In this document: one piece after another, positions 7,564 through 16,544 of the stretch
Layout: every line of letters begins with the position of its first letter
Numbering within the stretch: position 1 is the first letter of the stretch
NCBI GenBank assembly: GCA_903861835.1
Contig: CAIOVX010000011.1
Span: forward strand, 1 to 64,000
Direction of reading: 5' to 3'
Origin: Candidatus Firestoneibacteriota bacterium
GTDB taxonomy: Bacteria; Oederibacteriota; D2-FULL-39-29; CAIOVX01
DNA: 64,000 nucleotides
The notes under the pieces: model-generated
What the model saw: only the letters and a program-made list of their open reading frames with translations
Database searches by the model: none
What the model was told of the DNA's origin: nothing
Made by a program: the position numbers and the translations under genes

Positions 7564-8013
7564 ATGAAAAAAATATATCTTGTTCTTTTAGCTGTTGTTG
7601 CGGTCGCTATACTTGCCGGCTGCGGCGGCAGTTCCTACATTCAGGACGGAAAGATTAAAGAGAGCATTACGGAGCAGACCCTAAACGATAGGTTTGTAGA
7701 AGTGGTCGGCATCGGAAGATCAGATCAGAATATCCCTGATATAACCGGCAGGCGCGCGGTATCCAGGAACGCCGCTGTGGTTGACGCGCAGTACAGGCTC
7801 GTCAGCATAGTTAAAGGAGTAAAGATCACCGGCGGGGTCACCATAGAGAAAGCAATGGAAACCGATTCCAAAATAAAGGCGACCGTTGACGACAGCGTGC
7901 GCGGCGCGACCACGACTAAGACAGAGTGGACGGCTGATGACGGCTGTATGGTCACTATGAGGCTTGATAAGGAAGGTCTCGCGAAACAGCTCGGCATCAC
8001 GATAGAAAAATAA
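7564..8013 (+). CDS. LPP20-like lipoprotein
   Basis: A 149-residue lipoprotein. The signal peptide ends in the lipobox LAGC with the lipidated cysteine at about residue 20. The mature part resembles the LPP20 family: VEVVGIGRSDQNIPDITGRRAVSRNAAVVDAQYRLVS in the first half, where a short strand is followed by the ARxxA-type helix. LPP20 proteins are outer-membrane lipoproteins of unclear role, often near flagellar or CsgG-type genes. AAGGAGG at 7552-7558 supports the start and TATAAT at 7534-7539 is a candidate -10. The next gene is a larger lipoprotein of related type. Confidence 0.72.
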   Translation: MKKIYLVLLAVVAVAILAGCGGSSYIQDGKIKESITEQTLNDRFVEVVGIGRSDQNIPDITGRRAVSRNAAVVDAQYRLVSIVKGVKITGGVTIEKAMETDSKIKATVDDSVRGATTTKTEWTADDGCMVTMRLDKEGLAKQLGITIEK

Positions 8014-8029
8014 GATAGGGAGTATATTA

Positions 8030-8059
8030 AGCCCCGCTCCCATAAAAAGGGGCGGGGCT
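8030..8059 (+). terminator. Strong GC hairpin between two lipoprotein genes (attenuator-like)
   Basis: AGCCCCGCTCC (8030-8040) pairs with GGGGCGGGGCT (8049-8059) with one wobble pair, closing an A-rich 8-base loop. No T-run follows, so it may act as an RNA processing or stability hairpin, or a weak attenuator, rather than a full intrinsic terminator. Confidence 0.55.
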
Positions 8060-8158
8060 AACTTATGTCTGAAGCACAAAAAATATAGGTAACAGCACAC
8101 AAGGTAAAGAAGTCAAGCGAAGGTTGATTACACCGAAAACCAGAATAATGAGGTAAGT

Positions 8159-9325
8159 ATGCGGAAACTTCTCATAGTGCCGGCAATGCTTCTTCTGTTC
8201 CTTTACGGTTGCGGCGGCGCCAGGCAGGAAGTCCGGATGAACCAGCTTCCGGCCCAGCCTGACACCGAAAAGTATGTTGAAGTTGACGCCGAGGCCGAGG
8301 TCGTCCCGGTCCCGGAAAATGATCTTGTCACGAAAAGGAACGGGGTGGACGCGGCAAAGAAGGCGGCAGTTGAGAAAGCGGTCGGCGTCTATATAACCGG
8401 CCAGCAGATGATTTCAAAATCGCTCCTCATTTCCGAGAAGATATTTTCAAAGACGACCGGCTACATCAAGGATTACACGGTTACCTCGGAAAGTATGAAC
8501 GGCCTCTTTTGGAAGACAGGCATTCACGCGAAGATACGCCTGGGTGATATTAAAAATGATATTGACGCGCTCGACCTGCTTATTAAAACTACCGCAGGCA
8601 ACCCGCGCGTGATGGTTGTAATAGGAGAAGTGGTTGACGGAGAAACCAGAAATACCGGCTCCGCTGAAACCCTTATCTCCGGCGCTCTGCTTGATGCCGG
8701 CTATAAGCTTGTTGATCAGTCCCAGCTTGAGCAGATAAACGCCGAAGACGCACTAAAAGCCGCGGCCTCCGGCGATGAAAAAGCGGCAGCAGCGATAGCA
8801 AAACGGTTCGGCGCGGATGTGGCGGTGGTCGGCAGAATGACCATAAACACGAATCCCATCACAATCGAACCCTACAATGGGTGGATCAGCGGCCGCGGGA
8901 ACCTGAGTCTGAAGGTTGTAAAGACTACAAATGGCGATATGCTTATGGTATATTCTAAGGCAGACAATGTCCCGGATATAAGCAAGGAGGGAGCGGCTGC
9001 TTCGGTTTCTAAGCGCCTTTCCGGCGTGGCGGGAAAAGAGCTGGCGTCATCCATAGGGCCAAAACTGGTAGAGAGCAATTTTATCAAGGTAGTTCTTTCA
9101 CCTCTGCCGGATTTAAACGCGCTTGAGAAGACAAAGAAGTGGCTTAAAACCTTTGAAAGCGTGACGGATGTGACGGTCAGAGCTTTTGACGAAGGCGCGG
9201 CCGAGTTTGAGATAGAACTGACCTATGGTTCCGCGCTTGATTTCGCCGCGAAACTGCAGACCGGCAAAGGCGTAAATATAAAGGAAGCCGGCGGTCATTC
9301 AATTACTGCAATATTGGAGAAATAA
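8159..9325 (+). CDS. Lipoprotein with FlgT/CsgG-like domains
   Basis: 388 residues with a lipobox ending in YGC (Cys at about residue 18). Residues ~40-130 resemble the N-terminal FlgT/LPP20-type domain (AKKAAVEKAVGVYITGQQ, then a strand-rich part). Residues ~145-300 look like a CsgG/FlgO-type domain that starts RVMVVIGE and contains an AKRFGADVAVVG segment. The C-terminal ~70 residues form a small alpha/beta domain. Such proteins sit on the periplasmic face of the outer membrane and often form rings or supply secretion pores. No flagellar genes are visible here, so a role in export with the nearby PorV-like system is possible but unproven. GAGGTAAG precedes the ATG. Confidence 0.65.
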   Translation: MRKLLIVPAMLLLFLYGCGGARQEVRMNQLPAQPDTEKYVEVDAEAEVVPVPENDLVTKRNGVDAAKKAAVEKAVGVYITGQQMISKSLLISEKIFSKTTGYIKDYTVTSESMNGLFWKTGIHAKIRLGDIKNDIDALDLLIKTTAGNPRVMVVIGEVVDGETRNTGSAETLISGALLDAGYKLVDQSQLEQINAEDALKAAASGDEKAAAAIAKRFGADVAVVGRMTINTNPITIEPYNGWISGRGNLSLKVVKTTNGDMLMVYSKADNVPDISKEGAAASVSKRLSGVAGKELASSIGPKLVESNFIKVVLSPLPDLNALEKTKKWLKTFESVTDVTVRAFDEGAAEFEIELTYGSALDFAAKLQTGKGVNIKEAGGHSITAILEK

Positions 9326-9328
9326 GAG

Positions 9329-9580
9329 ATGAGCGAACCGAAAGAAGTCAGACAGGTACACGAGCTTCTCCGCAAGATGGGGGAGAACAGGAAGGTTGAC
9401 CCTGATGAGGTTGCGTATTACCTCAAGAAAGCCGTGCTCAAAAAGGGCGCTAATGGACTCTGGATTAAGAGAGAAGAGGACACCAGCAAGGCAGAGGGTT
9501 CACTTTCCGTGGTGAAGGTTGCTTACGAAAAAGAACTTGTTGCCGTAAGGGTTAACGCGAGGGCTAACAAGAGGAGATAG
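9329..9580 (+). CDS. Small hypothetical protein
   Basis: 83 residues, highly charged and without signal peptide or cysteine. The N-terminal half is helical (EVRQVHELLRKMGENRK) and the C-terminal half has strand character and a basic end (ARANKRR). It starts 3 bases after the lipoprotein stop and ends 3 bases before the next start, so it belongs to this operon. I do not recognise a family. Confidence 0.65.
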   Translation: MSEPKEVRQVHELLRKMGENRKVDPDEVAYYLKKAVLKKGANGLWIKREEDTSKAEGSLSVVKVAYEKELVAVRVNARANKRR

Positions 9581-9583
9581 CAT

Positions 9584-11254
9584 TTGGGGGTTAGTTTAAA
9601 ATATTTTAAAAGGGCGGCTTATTTAGCCGCCCTTTTTATTTCCGTTTTCACATCTGCATATGGCGGCTGCTCCAAGGAACTTCAAATCCTCTCCGCTTCA
9701 GGCAATATTTATGGCTGTTCAATCTCGGCAGATGGAGACGGAAATGTGCTTACCGCCTGGACAGCCGACACCGGCTCAAGTGTCTCCGCTGCTTTTGTCA
9801 AGTCATCAACAAATTATGGGAAGGATTGGCAAGGGACGCTTTGTATTTCCGGAGCAAGAGGGGTAAGCGGCGCTCCAAAGACTGCGTGCAGAAATGGCGT
9901 GTTACACGCGCTCTGGGCTGAGAAGGACGCTTTGGGAACTCTGCAGGCCTGGTATTCAAGAAACACGGGCTCCGGCTGGTCAACTCCGGCGCGTCTGAGC
10001 AGTAACGGATGTTTGGCCGGACAGGTCCTCATTGCCGCCGGAGAGAGCGGTTCTATTCACGCCGCGTGGCTCTCGGCCGCAGGCGCTTGCGCCGTTAAGA
10101 GTTTAAATAGCGGGCTTCAGTGGTCTGACCCGGTCATTTTGTCGGCAAACGCTGCTTCAATAGAAAGCCTTGCCGCCTCAGGAAACTGCGCCTATCTTTG
10201 CTTGCTTGCCGGAAGCCCCTCTTCAGTTTATCTGACCACTTGTTTAACTTCCTGGAACTCAGCAGTTTCCCGGAAAGTCTCTGAGAATCTGTCTCCGGAA
10301 TTCGCCTCTATCCCTGTCTTTGGCGCGGGCTTTACCGCCTGGCGGCAATCAGGCGGCGCGGGAGAGGATGTTCTGGCAAGCAGCGGCGGAACACCCGTTA
10401 AACTTTCTTCAGCAACCGGCGCCGTAGCCGCGCTTCTTCCCTACTTTGCCCAGGATGGCGCGGTGAATGTTTTCTGGCAGAGAAACACCGGAGGCGCATC
10501 TGCCTTTTATTCCTCAACCACCGGAAACGGGAGCTTCTCACAGGAAAATAAAGAGTTTGAGATCTCCGGTCTCGTTTCTTCTGCCTTCTGCACCGAAGGC
10601 GGGCTCGTTTATCTTCTTTTGCTCCGCGCCGGTTCTATCTCTTTTCAATTATTTGACAATATTCCGCCGTCAGCGCCAAAAATCACTTCAGCTACTCACG
10701 CCGCGCCGTCAAACTCCTCAAACAACTGCCCTTCTTTCTCCGCGGTCTCAACGGACGGGCAGTCTGCAGGCGCCATCGCGGGCTACGGTTTTTCTCTTGA
10801 TAATGCGCCGCTCTCCGAAGCGCCTCTATTGATTAACAGCGTTGACGGCAAGGCAAACTACCCGGGCTTAACTCCGCGCTCCTGGTACTTTCACGCGAGG
10901 GCCTTTGATCTCGTTGGAAATTACGGCGTCACTTCACATTACAAAATTACGATTGCAGGTACGCAGTTTCTGCCTTCGGAAGAGTTTTTTATTTTTCCGA
11001 ATCCGGTAAAGTCTGCCTTCCAGTCTTTCCGGTTCTTTTCCTCTGACGCCGCGGCAGCAAAAATAGATATTTATGACGACAGCGGAAACCTTCGTTTAGC
11101 GGTGAAACGGCAGGCGGCTCAAGGAGTGAATATTATTTCAGATATTGATCTTTCTCTCCTCGGCAACGGTGTCTATCTTGGCAGGCTTTCACTCACCAAT
11201 CCGGCTTCCGGCGTTACTGCCTCAGCCGTGAAAAAAATTCTCGTCTTGAGGTGA
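9584..11254 (+). CDS. Secreted protein with BNR-like propeller and type IX-like C-terminal domain
   Basis: 556 residues starting at TTG 9584, chosen because GAGGAG at 9571-9576 is 7 bases upstream and a signal peptide follows (residues ~8-27). The body repeats short segments of the kind AxWTADTGxSVSAAFVKSSTNYGKDW, with Asp/Gly turns, as in sialidase/BNR beta-propellers. Residues ~360-450 resemble a fibronectin-like Ig domain. The last ~85 residues begin FFIFPNPV and end with VKKILVLR, the layout of type IX secretion C-terminal sorting domains. It is immediately followed by another such protein and a PorV-like barrel. Probably displayed on or released from the cell surface. Confidence 0.72.
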   Translation: MGVSLKYFKRAAYLAALFISVFTSAYGGCSKELQILSASGNIYGCSISADGDGNVLTAWTADTGSSVSAAFVKSSTNYGKDWQGTLCISGARGVSGAPKTACRNGVLHALWAEKDALGTLQAWYSRNTGSGWSTPARLSSNGCLAGQVLIAAGESGSIHAAWLSAAGACAVKSLNSGLQWSDPVILSANAASIESLAASGNCAYLCLLAGSPSSVYLTTCLTSWNSAVSRKVSENLSPEFASIPVFGAGFTAWRQSGGAGEDVLASSGGTPVKLSSATGAVAALLPYFAQDGAVNVFWQRNTGGASAFYSSTTGNGSFSQENKEFEISGLVSSAFCTEGGLVYLLLLRAGSISFQLFDNIPPSAPKITSATHAAPSNSSNNCPSFSAVSTDGQSAGAIAGYGFSLDNAPLSEAPLLINSVDGKANYPGLTPRSWYFHARAFDLVGNYGVTSHYKITIAGTQFLPSEEFFIFPNPVKSAFQSFRFFSSDAAAAKIDIYDDSGNLRLAVKRQAAQGVNIISDIDLSLLGNGVYLGRLSLTNPASGVTASAVKKILVLR

Positions 11255-11256
11255 TA

Positions 11257-12942
11257 ATGAGAACCTTGATTATATGTTTCGTGTTTGCCGGAACGCTGAG
11301 CGCCGCTCTCACAAGCGCTAATTATTCTTTTGACCCTCAACCGGTCCCGTCATTTTACGCGCAGGAACAGTCTTTTCTCTCGGGACAGCTTTCAGGTCAG
11401 GGGGGACCTGGTTATGCAGGCGAACCTTCCTCAAATTCCTACTCGGTGAAAGAAGGATACTTTTGTAATATTTTCCCTGATACCTCAGATCCTTCACCGG
11501 CCGGTATGCTCACTGCTTTTATGGATGGCGACGGTAATGCTCTGCTTTCGTGGAAAGGAGCAAGTGATACAGAGAGTTGGATAAACGGTTATAGGGTGTT
11601 TCGCGCGGCGGGAGAGGAGGGCGAATATAAAGCGGCGGGCGCAACGGACGGAACCTCCTTTACGGATTCGGCAGGGCTCATATTGGGGGTGACCTATTAT
11701 TACAAGGTGAAGCCGGTTGATGCCGGAGGTAATACTTCGGTGGCCGGAGATCCGGTCGCAAAAGTAGAATCAAACAGTTTTGCCGTTTCGGTTACAAATC
11801 TTTCAGCCCTTCCCTGCACCGGCGGAACGGTCAGGTTGTCCTGGACAGAACCAAAAGGCGCTGCTTTTTATCGCGTTTACAGAACAGGTGTTTTTGGGGA
11901 TACAGGAACTGTTATTTGCGCTGACGGCGCGGTCAGTGCGTCCCCTTTTCTTGACACGCTCTCAAACGGGCTGGCCGACGGCCAAAGATATTATTACACC
12001 GTCAGGTATGTTGACGGTTTAGGCAATGAACAGCAGAAAGGCAATAACCAGGCGAACGCGCCCTGCGATGCTTCCCCGCCTTCCGAGTCGAAGCCCTGCT
12101 CAAGCACTCATCCCACCGGAACGACGGTTGAGAATAACTCTCCTGAGTTTCTCTGGAACGAAGCGCTAGATCAAAATAGCGCTTCCGGCGGCTCAGGTGG
12201 AATGGGGGGCTACAGGATATTTCTCTCAAGAGAGAGCGGGCTGAGTTATTCGCCTGCCTGGGAATTGACCGGCTCTTTTAAAAAATCCTACACCGCTGTA
12301 GATGATGGCGACTGGTATTTTTATGTCTCCGCCGAGGATAGGGCAGGCAATTACAGATCGCCTTCTATTTGCAGGATAAGTATTCTGACAAAAGGGGAGA
12401 TTGCGGGCAAACTGACGGCAAAGGACGGCGCGCTTCCTGTCTCGCTGCTCGTGGAACTTCTCAGCGGGGGCGAACGGGTTACCTACGCCCGCGCGGAAGC
12501 GGACGGTTCATTCTCTTTTAAAGGGGTTCCCTTTGGGGTCTATTCGGTAAGAGTTCTAATTCCGGGTTCGGCTCCCTTTCAGACCGAACTTCTCTCCATC
12601 AGCAAAGACTCGCCAAAGGTTTTGAAGACTGCCGTGCTTGCTCCCGTCCCTGTTATAGGCTCCGGTGAAATATCTGCCTATCCAAATCCGGTCCGCGGAA
12701 AGAGCGTAACCTTCATTTATCCGTCAGAGCCGGGTTCAACCGTTAAGATAGAGCTCTTTGATCAGGCGGGACGGCGCGTTCAGTCTCTTTTTGAGGTTGC
12801 GTCAGGCTCCCCTATGAGCGAAACTTCCTGCGGGACGGAAGAACTGAAAAGCGGAATATATTTCTATGTCATCCGCACAACCGACTCTTCTTCAATTAAT
12901 AAAAAGTACGGGCCCAAGTCCTTTACGGTGGTGAAAAGATGA
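11257..12942 (+). CDS. Secreted FN3-domain protein with type IX-like C-terminal domain
   Basis: 561 residues from ATG 11257; GAGGT at 11248-11252 serves as Shine-Dalgarno, while GTG at 11251 would overlap it. A signal peptide (residues 1-18) is followed by a short region, then two fibronectin type III modules (~70-180 and ~185-270, with YRVFRAAGEEGEY and YRVYRTG strands). A third Ig-like module (~290-375) and a carboxypeptidase-regulatory-like domain (~385-465) come next. The C-terminal sorting-type domain runs from AYPNPVRGK to the end. The gene starts just past the upstream stop and its last 4 bases overlap the downstream barrel gene, so all three are translationally coupled. Confidence 0.75.
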   Translation: MRTLIICFVFAGTLSAALTSANYSFDPQPVPSFYAQEQSFLSGQLSGQGGPGYAGEPSSNSYSVKEGYFCNIFPDTSDPSPAGMLTAFMDGDGNALLSWKGASDTESWINGYRVFRAAGEEGEYKAAGATDGTSFTDSAGLILGVTYYYKVKPVDAGGNTSVAGDPVAKVESNSFAVSVTNLSALPCTGGTVRLSWTEPKGAAFYRVYRTGVFGDTGTVICADGAVSASPFLDTLSNGLADGQRYYYTVRYVDGLGNEQQKGNNQANAPCDASPPSESKPCSSTHPTGTTVENNSPEFLWNEALDQNSASGGSGGMGGYRIFLSRESGLSYSPAWELTGSFKKSYTAVDDGDWYFYVSAEDRAGNYRSPSICRISILTKGEIAGKLTAKDGALPVSLLVELLSGGERVTYARAEADGSFSFKGVPFGVYSVRVLIPGSAPFQTELLSISKDSPKVLKTAVLAPVPVIGSGEISAYPNPVRGKSVTFIYPSEPGSTVKIELFDQAGRRVQSLFEVASGSPMSETSCGTEELKSGIYFYVIRTTDSSSINKKYGPKSFTVVKR

Positions 12943-13796
12943 GGACAATCGCTCTCCTGCTTCTTTTCCCCTGCCTGCTCTTCGCGGACGCCCTGCCATT
13001 CTTGAAAGAAGGAGCGGGGGCGAGGGGCGAAGCGATGGGCGGAGCCGGTGTCGCCTCTTCAACAGGGGCCGATTCAACCTACTGGAATCCCGCGGCAATG
13101 CTTTCACTCTCCGCCTGGAAGAACTCAGTCTCCTGCTCCTATGTAAAGCTTGATTTCGACCGCGCCTCGGGCTGCTTTTCCGCTTTTGAACGCTCGGAAG
13201 ATCTCTCAAGCGCGTTCGGCGTCTTTTGGATTGGAAGATACAGCGGGGGAATTGAGGAAAGGGATGCGACGGGCGCGCTTGGCGCTATGTTTACCGCGGT
13301 TTCAGGGGCAGCAGGCCTCTCAGGCGCTTTGCGCCTCGGTCCTCTGCGAGCAGGGGTCTCAGTCAAATACTATTACTCAACGCTTCCGGGAGCCGGAGCA
13401 ACCGGTCTTGGCGCTGACCTGGCTTTCTCCGCAGTCTTGTTAGGCCCGGCGCTTATTCTTGGAGCTTCGGTCAAGGATTTAAGCCCCGGACTATATTGGA
13501 GTACAGGAAAAGTTGACTCCTTGCCTCTTTCAGCGAGAGCCGGTCTCTGTTTCAAGGCCATCCCGGAAAAACTTGAATTTACCTGTGATCTGGAGTCTCT
13601 TGACGGCCTCTCAGTCTATGCCGGCGCAGAGTATCTTTTGGAAGATATGCTGTTTCTCCGTTCAGGACTCTCTAAATACGGTCCATCGTTCGGTATTGGG
13701 GCAAATTGCCTGAATTACTCGCTTGATTACTCGTTCTTGCCTGACAAAAACAGCTTTGGGCCGGAACATACATTTTCCCTCTCTTTTTGCTATTAA
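12939..13796 (+). CDS. PorV/PorQ-like outer-membrane barrel coupled to two exported proteins
   Basis: 285 residues with a signal peptide (1-17), the motif GARGEAMGGAGVA (about 27-39) and YWNPAAM (about 50-56), all typical of the PorV/PorQ branch. It overlaps the preceding gene by 4 bases (ATGA). PorV carries folded type IX substrates to the attachment or release site in Bacteroidetes. Here the two upstream genes encode proteins with the matching kind of C-terminal domain, which strengthens the shuttle reading. No core type IX translocon gene (sprA/porK-N) is in the window. Confidence 0.75.
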   Translation: MRTIALLLLFPCLLFADALPFLKEGAGARGEAMGGAGVASSTGADSTYWNPAAMLSLSAWKNSVSCSYVKLDFDRASGCFSAFERSEDLSSAFGVFWIGRYSGGIEERDATGALGAMFTAVSGAAGLSGALRLGPLRAGVSVKYYYSTLPGAGATGLGADLAFSAVLLGPALILGASVKDLSPGLYWSTGKVDSLPLSARAGLCFKAIPEKLEFTCDLESLDGLSVYAGAEYLLEDMLFLRSGLSKYGPSFGIGANCLNYSLDYSFLPDKNSFGPEHTFSLSFCY

Positions 13797-13800
13797 CCTT

Positions 13801-13830
13801 AGCCGGAAAGCCTTTTGGCGGCTGCCTTTT
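13801..13830 (+). terminator. Possible intrinsic terminator after the PorV-like gene
   Basis: AGCCG (13801-13805) can pair with CGGCT (13819-13823), with a partly paired interior, followed by GCCTTTTCC. The stem is short, so this is tentative. Confidence 0.35.
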
Positions 13831-13841
13831 CCTAAAAACAA

Positions 13842-13871
13842 TTGATTTATCAACCCTATTTGTAATATAAT
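13842..13871 (+). promoter_or_regulatory. Sigma-70-type promoter upstream of hom
   Basis: TTGATT (13842-13847), 18 bases, TATAAT (13866-13871). The expected start near 13878 would place the whole repeat element at 13888-13970 in the 5' leader of hom. Confidence 0.55.
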
Positions 13872-13887
13872 ATCTTTCTTGAGAAAT

Positions 13888-13970
13888 GATTACGCTGATT
13901 ACTAAAACATGTTTTCGCGGATTTGACAGGGCCTTAATCTGTGTAATCTCTTCTCTGATCTGCGAAATCA
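13888..13970. repeat. ATTACGCGGATTA-type inverted repeat, copy 2 (hom leader)
   Basis: GATTACGCTGATTAC (13888-13902) and TTCGCGGATTT (about 13913-13923) are followed by TTAATCTGTGTAATC (13934-13948) and CTGATCTGCGAAATC (13955-13969). The word order and the short link GGCC before TTAATCTG match copies at 1339-1418 and 63009-63078. The arms are complementary and would form a leader hairpin just upstream of the hom Shine-Dalgarno. Confidence 0.7.
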
Positions 13971-14001
13971 AACGAATTTTCCTGTTCAAGTTGAGGGATT
14001 T

Positions 14002-15315
14002 ATGGCGAAAAGAGAGATTAAGATAGGAATAATAGGATTTGGGACAGTAGGGGCTTCAGCGGTCCGCATAATCAGGGATAATGCCCGCAAGGTTGAAACC
14101 AGGGCCGGCGCCAAGATTACCGTCAAATACATTGCAGACAAAGATATCACCACCGAGAGAAATGTTAATATAGATAAGAGCGTCCTGACCACGGATGCTA
14201 TGAATCTCATTAATGATCCGGAAATAGATATCATTGTAGAGCTTATCGGCGGGGTCGAGCCGGCGCACAAGTTCATAATTGAAGCCCTTAAGAAGGGTAA
14301 GCACGTGGTAACGGCCAACAAAGCGGTCCTGGCAAAGTACTGGGAAGAGGTAATGGACACGGCGAGCGAGAACAACGTCGCCATCTACCTTGAAGCCAGC
14401 GTTGGCGCCGGAATTCCGGTCATCCAGTCCCTTCACGACGGGCTCGCGGCGAACAACATCAAATCAATCTACGGCATAGTCAACGGCACGACGAATTATA
14501 TGTTGACCCGCATGCTGGAAGACAAGAAGGATTACGATGATGTGCTGAAAGACGCCCAGAAACTCGGCTACGCGGAAGCTGATCCCTCCTACGATGTTGA
14601 CGGGATGGATGCGGCGAACAAGCTGGTCATTCTTTCTTCCATCGCTTTTGACGCGGTGGTCGATTTGAAGGATGTTTATGTCGAAGGCATTTCGCGCCTT
14701 ACCAGAAAGGATATGATAGACGCGAAATCTCTTGGCTATGTGATAAAGCTTCTGGCGATAGCCAAGGATTGCGGCAAGGGGCAGTATGATGTCAGGGTAC
14801 ACCCGACGCTTATTCCGGCTGATCACCAGATGGCTTCCATTGATGATGTTTACAACGGCATCTTTATTGTAGGTGATGCGTCAGGTCCGATTCTGCTTTA
14901 TGGTCAGGGCGCGGGCGGAGATGCAGCCGCCTCGGCAGTAGTTTCCGACATCATATACATCACCAGGAATATCGTAAACGGCGTGGCCGGCAAAGTTCCC
15001 AGCGTCTTCTATGAAAAGGGCGCGGAGAAAGCCAAGATTAAAAATATCGAAGAGATAGATTTCAGGTACTACCTCAGGTTTACGGTGCTTGACCAGGCCG
15101 GTATGCTTGCAACCATTGCGGGCGTGCTCGGAAAAAACGGTATCAGCATCTCCTCCGTAGTTCAGAAAGAGCAGGATGAGGGGCACAAGGTGCCGGTAAT
15201 TATCACGACAGACAAAGCCAAAGAGAAGTCAATGAGAGCGGCTATCGCGGAAATAGACACGATGCCGTCAGTGAAGGGAAAGACATTGGTTATTAGGATA
15301 GAGAAGGGAGAGTAG
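14002..15315 (+). CDS. hom: Homoserine dehydrogenase (ACT-domain form)
   Basis: Reduces aspartate semialdehyde to homoserine, the branch to threonine and methionine. 437 residues: a Rossmann nucleotide-binding motif GFGTVG (about 12-17), catalytic-domain motifs TANKAVLA and GIVNGTTNYML, and the substrate-binding stretch YAEADPSYDVDGMDAANK. A C-terminal ACT domain (about 355-435, FTVLDQAGMLATIAGVLG) is likely to bind threonine as feedback inhibitor. GAGGGA at 13993-13998 supports the ATG. Threonine synthase follows, and aspartate kinase is elsewhere at 32207. Confidence 0.95.
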   Translation: MAKREIKIGIIGFGTVGASAVRIIRDNARKVETRAGAKITVKYIADKDITTERNVNIDKSVLTTDAMNLINDPEIDIIVELIGGVEPAHKFIIEALKKGKHVVTANKAVLAKYWEEVMDTASENNVAIYLEASVGAGIPVIQSLHDGLAANNIKSIYGIVNGTTNYMLTRMLEDKKDYDDVLKDAQKLGYAEADPSYDVDGMDAANKLVILSSIAFDAVVDLKDVYVEGISRLTRKDMIDAKSLGYVIKLLAIAKDCGKGQYDVRVHPTLIPADHQMASIDDVYNGIFIVGDASGPILLYGQGAGGDAAASAVVSDIIYITRNIVNGVAGKVPSVFYEKGAEKAKIKNIEEIDFRYYLRFTVLDQAGMLATIAGVLGKNGISISSVVQKEQDEGHKVPVIITTDKAKEKSMRAAIAEIDTMPSVKGKTLVIRIEKGE

Positions 15316-15423
15316 TCGGAGGGTTGGAAGGTTAGAGGTTTGGATGTTTAGAATCTTTCGAGAATCCAAAGACAATGCTTGCACTTAAGCATCCAACCGT
15401 CCAAGCCTCCAAACATCAAACTT
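15316..15423. repeat. GGTTGGA/TCCAACC-type inverted repeat between hom and thrC
   Basis: Purine-rich words GGAGGGTTGGAAGG, TTAGAGG and TTTGGATG (about 15318-15350) are matched on the other side by CATCCAACC, GTCCAAGCCTCC and AAACATC (15388-15418). The two arms are loosely complementary word by word. A related run of the pyrimidine words (CATCTAATC, CATCTGACC) lies at 26733-26775. Confidence 0.65.
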
Positions 15424-15449
15424 AAGTGGTTTGCTTGATAGGAGTCAAA

Positions 15450-16514
15450 ATGCCTTACTTAGGTCTCATAAACAAGTACCGCAAATATCTTCCGGTTTCC
15501 GCCAAGACGCCGGTCGTTACTTTGCACGAAGGCAACACGCCTCTCATTCACGCCTATAATATTTCAAAAGCCATCCACCCGAACCTTGACCTGTACATTA
15601 AGTTTGAAGGGATGAACCCGACTGGTTCTTTCAAGGACCGCGGTATGACTATGGCAATTTCTAAAGCGAAAGAAGCAGGTTCCAAAGCCGTTATTTGCGC
15701 TTCCACCGGGAATACTTCCGCTTCGGCTGCCGCCTATGCGGCGCGCGCGGGAATGCAGTGCATAGTTATTCTTCCCGCAGGCAAGATCGCGCTCGGCAAG
15801 CTCGTTCAGGCGCTGATGCACGGCGCTACCTGCCTTGCCATCAAGGGCAACTTTGACGACGCGCTGAACATCGTGAAGGAAATCTCCGCGAAGTATCCGA
15901 TAACACTGGTCAACTCCATAAACCCGTTTAGAATAGAGGGGCAAAAGACCGCCTCTTATGAAGTTTGTGAATATTTTACTCCTGATTTCCAGGCAATGCC
16001 GGTTGGCAACGCGGGCAACATCACTGCCTACTGGAAAGGCTATAAGGAATGTTTAACTTACGGGTTCGCGAAACGCCTTCCCGTGATGCTCGGTTTTCAG
16101 GCCTCGGGTTCCGCGCCTATTGTTCGCGGCTACCCGATAGCAAAACCCGAGACCATAGCGACGGCTATTCGTATCGGCAATCCCGCATCCTGGAAGCAGG
16201 CGGTTGAAGCGAGGGATGAGTCAAAGGGTCTTATTGATATGGTAACTGACGCCGAGATTATCAAGGCGTACAAACTTGTGGCGGCCTTAGACGGCGTATT
16301 CTGCGAGCCGGCCTCCGCATCTTCAATTGCAGGGGTCATTAAACTTTCCAAGAAGGGCTACTTTAAGAAATTCAAAGGCAGCAAGAGAGCGAAAATAGTT
16401 TGCGTCCTAACCGGTCACGGACTTAAAGATCCGGATAAGGCGATAGAAGTCTCGGCAAAATTAAATATGGTTAAGCCGAATCTTTCCGAAATAATGAAGT
16501 TTGTGAAATTATAA
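15450..16514 (+). CDS. thrC: Threonine synthase
   Basis: A PLP enzyme converting phosphohomoserine to threonine. 354 residues from ATG 15450, preceded by AGGAG at 15440-15444; an in-frame codon at 15426 would add eight residues without a ribosome site. The PLP lysine lies in GSFKDRG, the phosphate loop is in [10 protein letters not shown], and the LHEGNTPL N-terminal signature is present. Short-form threonine synthase lacking the long N-terminal domain. It follows hom, though no homoserine kinase gene is seen in the window. Confidence 0.93.
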   Translation: MPYLGLINKYRKYLPVSAKTPVVTLHEGNTPLIHAYNISKAIHPNLDLYIKFEGMNPTGSFKDRGMTMAISKAKEAGSKAVICASTGNTSASAAAYAARAGMQCIVILPAGKIALGKLVQALMHGATCLAIKGNFDDALNIVKEISAKYPITLVNSINPFRIEGQKTASYEVCEYFTPDFQAMPVGNAGNITAYWKGYKECLTYGFAKRLPVMLGFQASGSAPIVRGYPIAKPETIATAIRIGNPASWKQAVEARDESKGLIDMVTDAEIIKAYKLVAALDGVFCEPASASSIAGVIKLSKKGYFKKFKGSKRAKIVCVLTGHGLKDPDKAIEVSAKLNMVKPNLSEIMKFVKL

Positions 16515-16534
16515 AGACGTTCGTAACGTAAAGC
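16514..16534. repeat. Short AACGTT-family fragment
   Basis: ACGTTCGTAACGTAAAGC is the end of a reverse-orientation AACGTT array, with the conserved border TAACGTAAAGCAAAA also found at about 24537-24553. It touches the thrC stop and precedes the nuoB Shine-Dalgarno. Confidence 0.6.
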
Positions 16535-16544
16535 AAAAGAGGAA

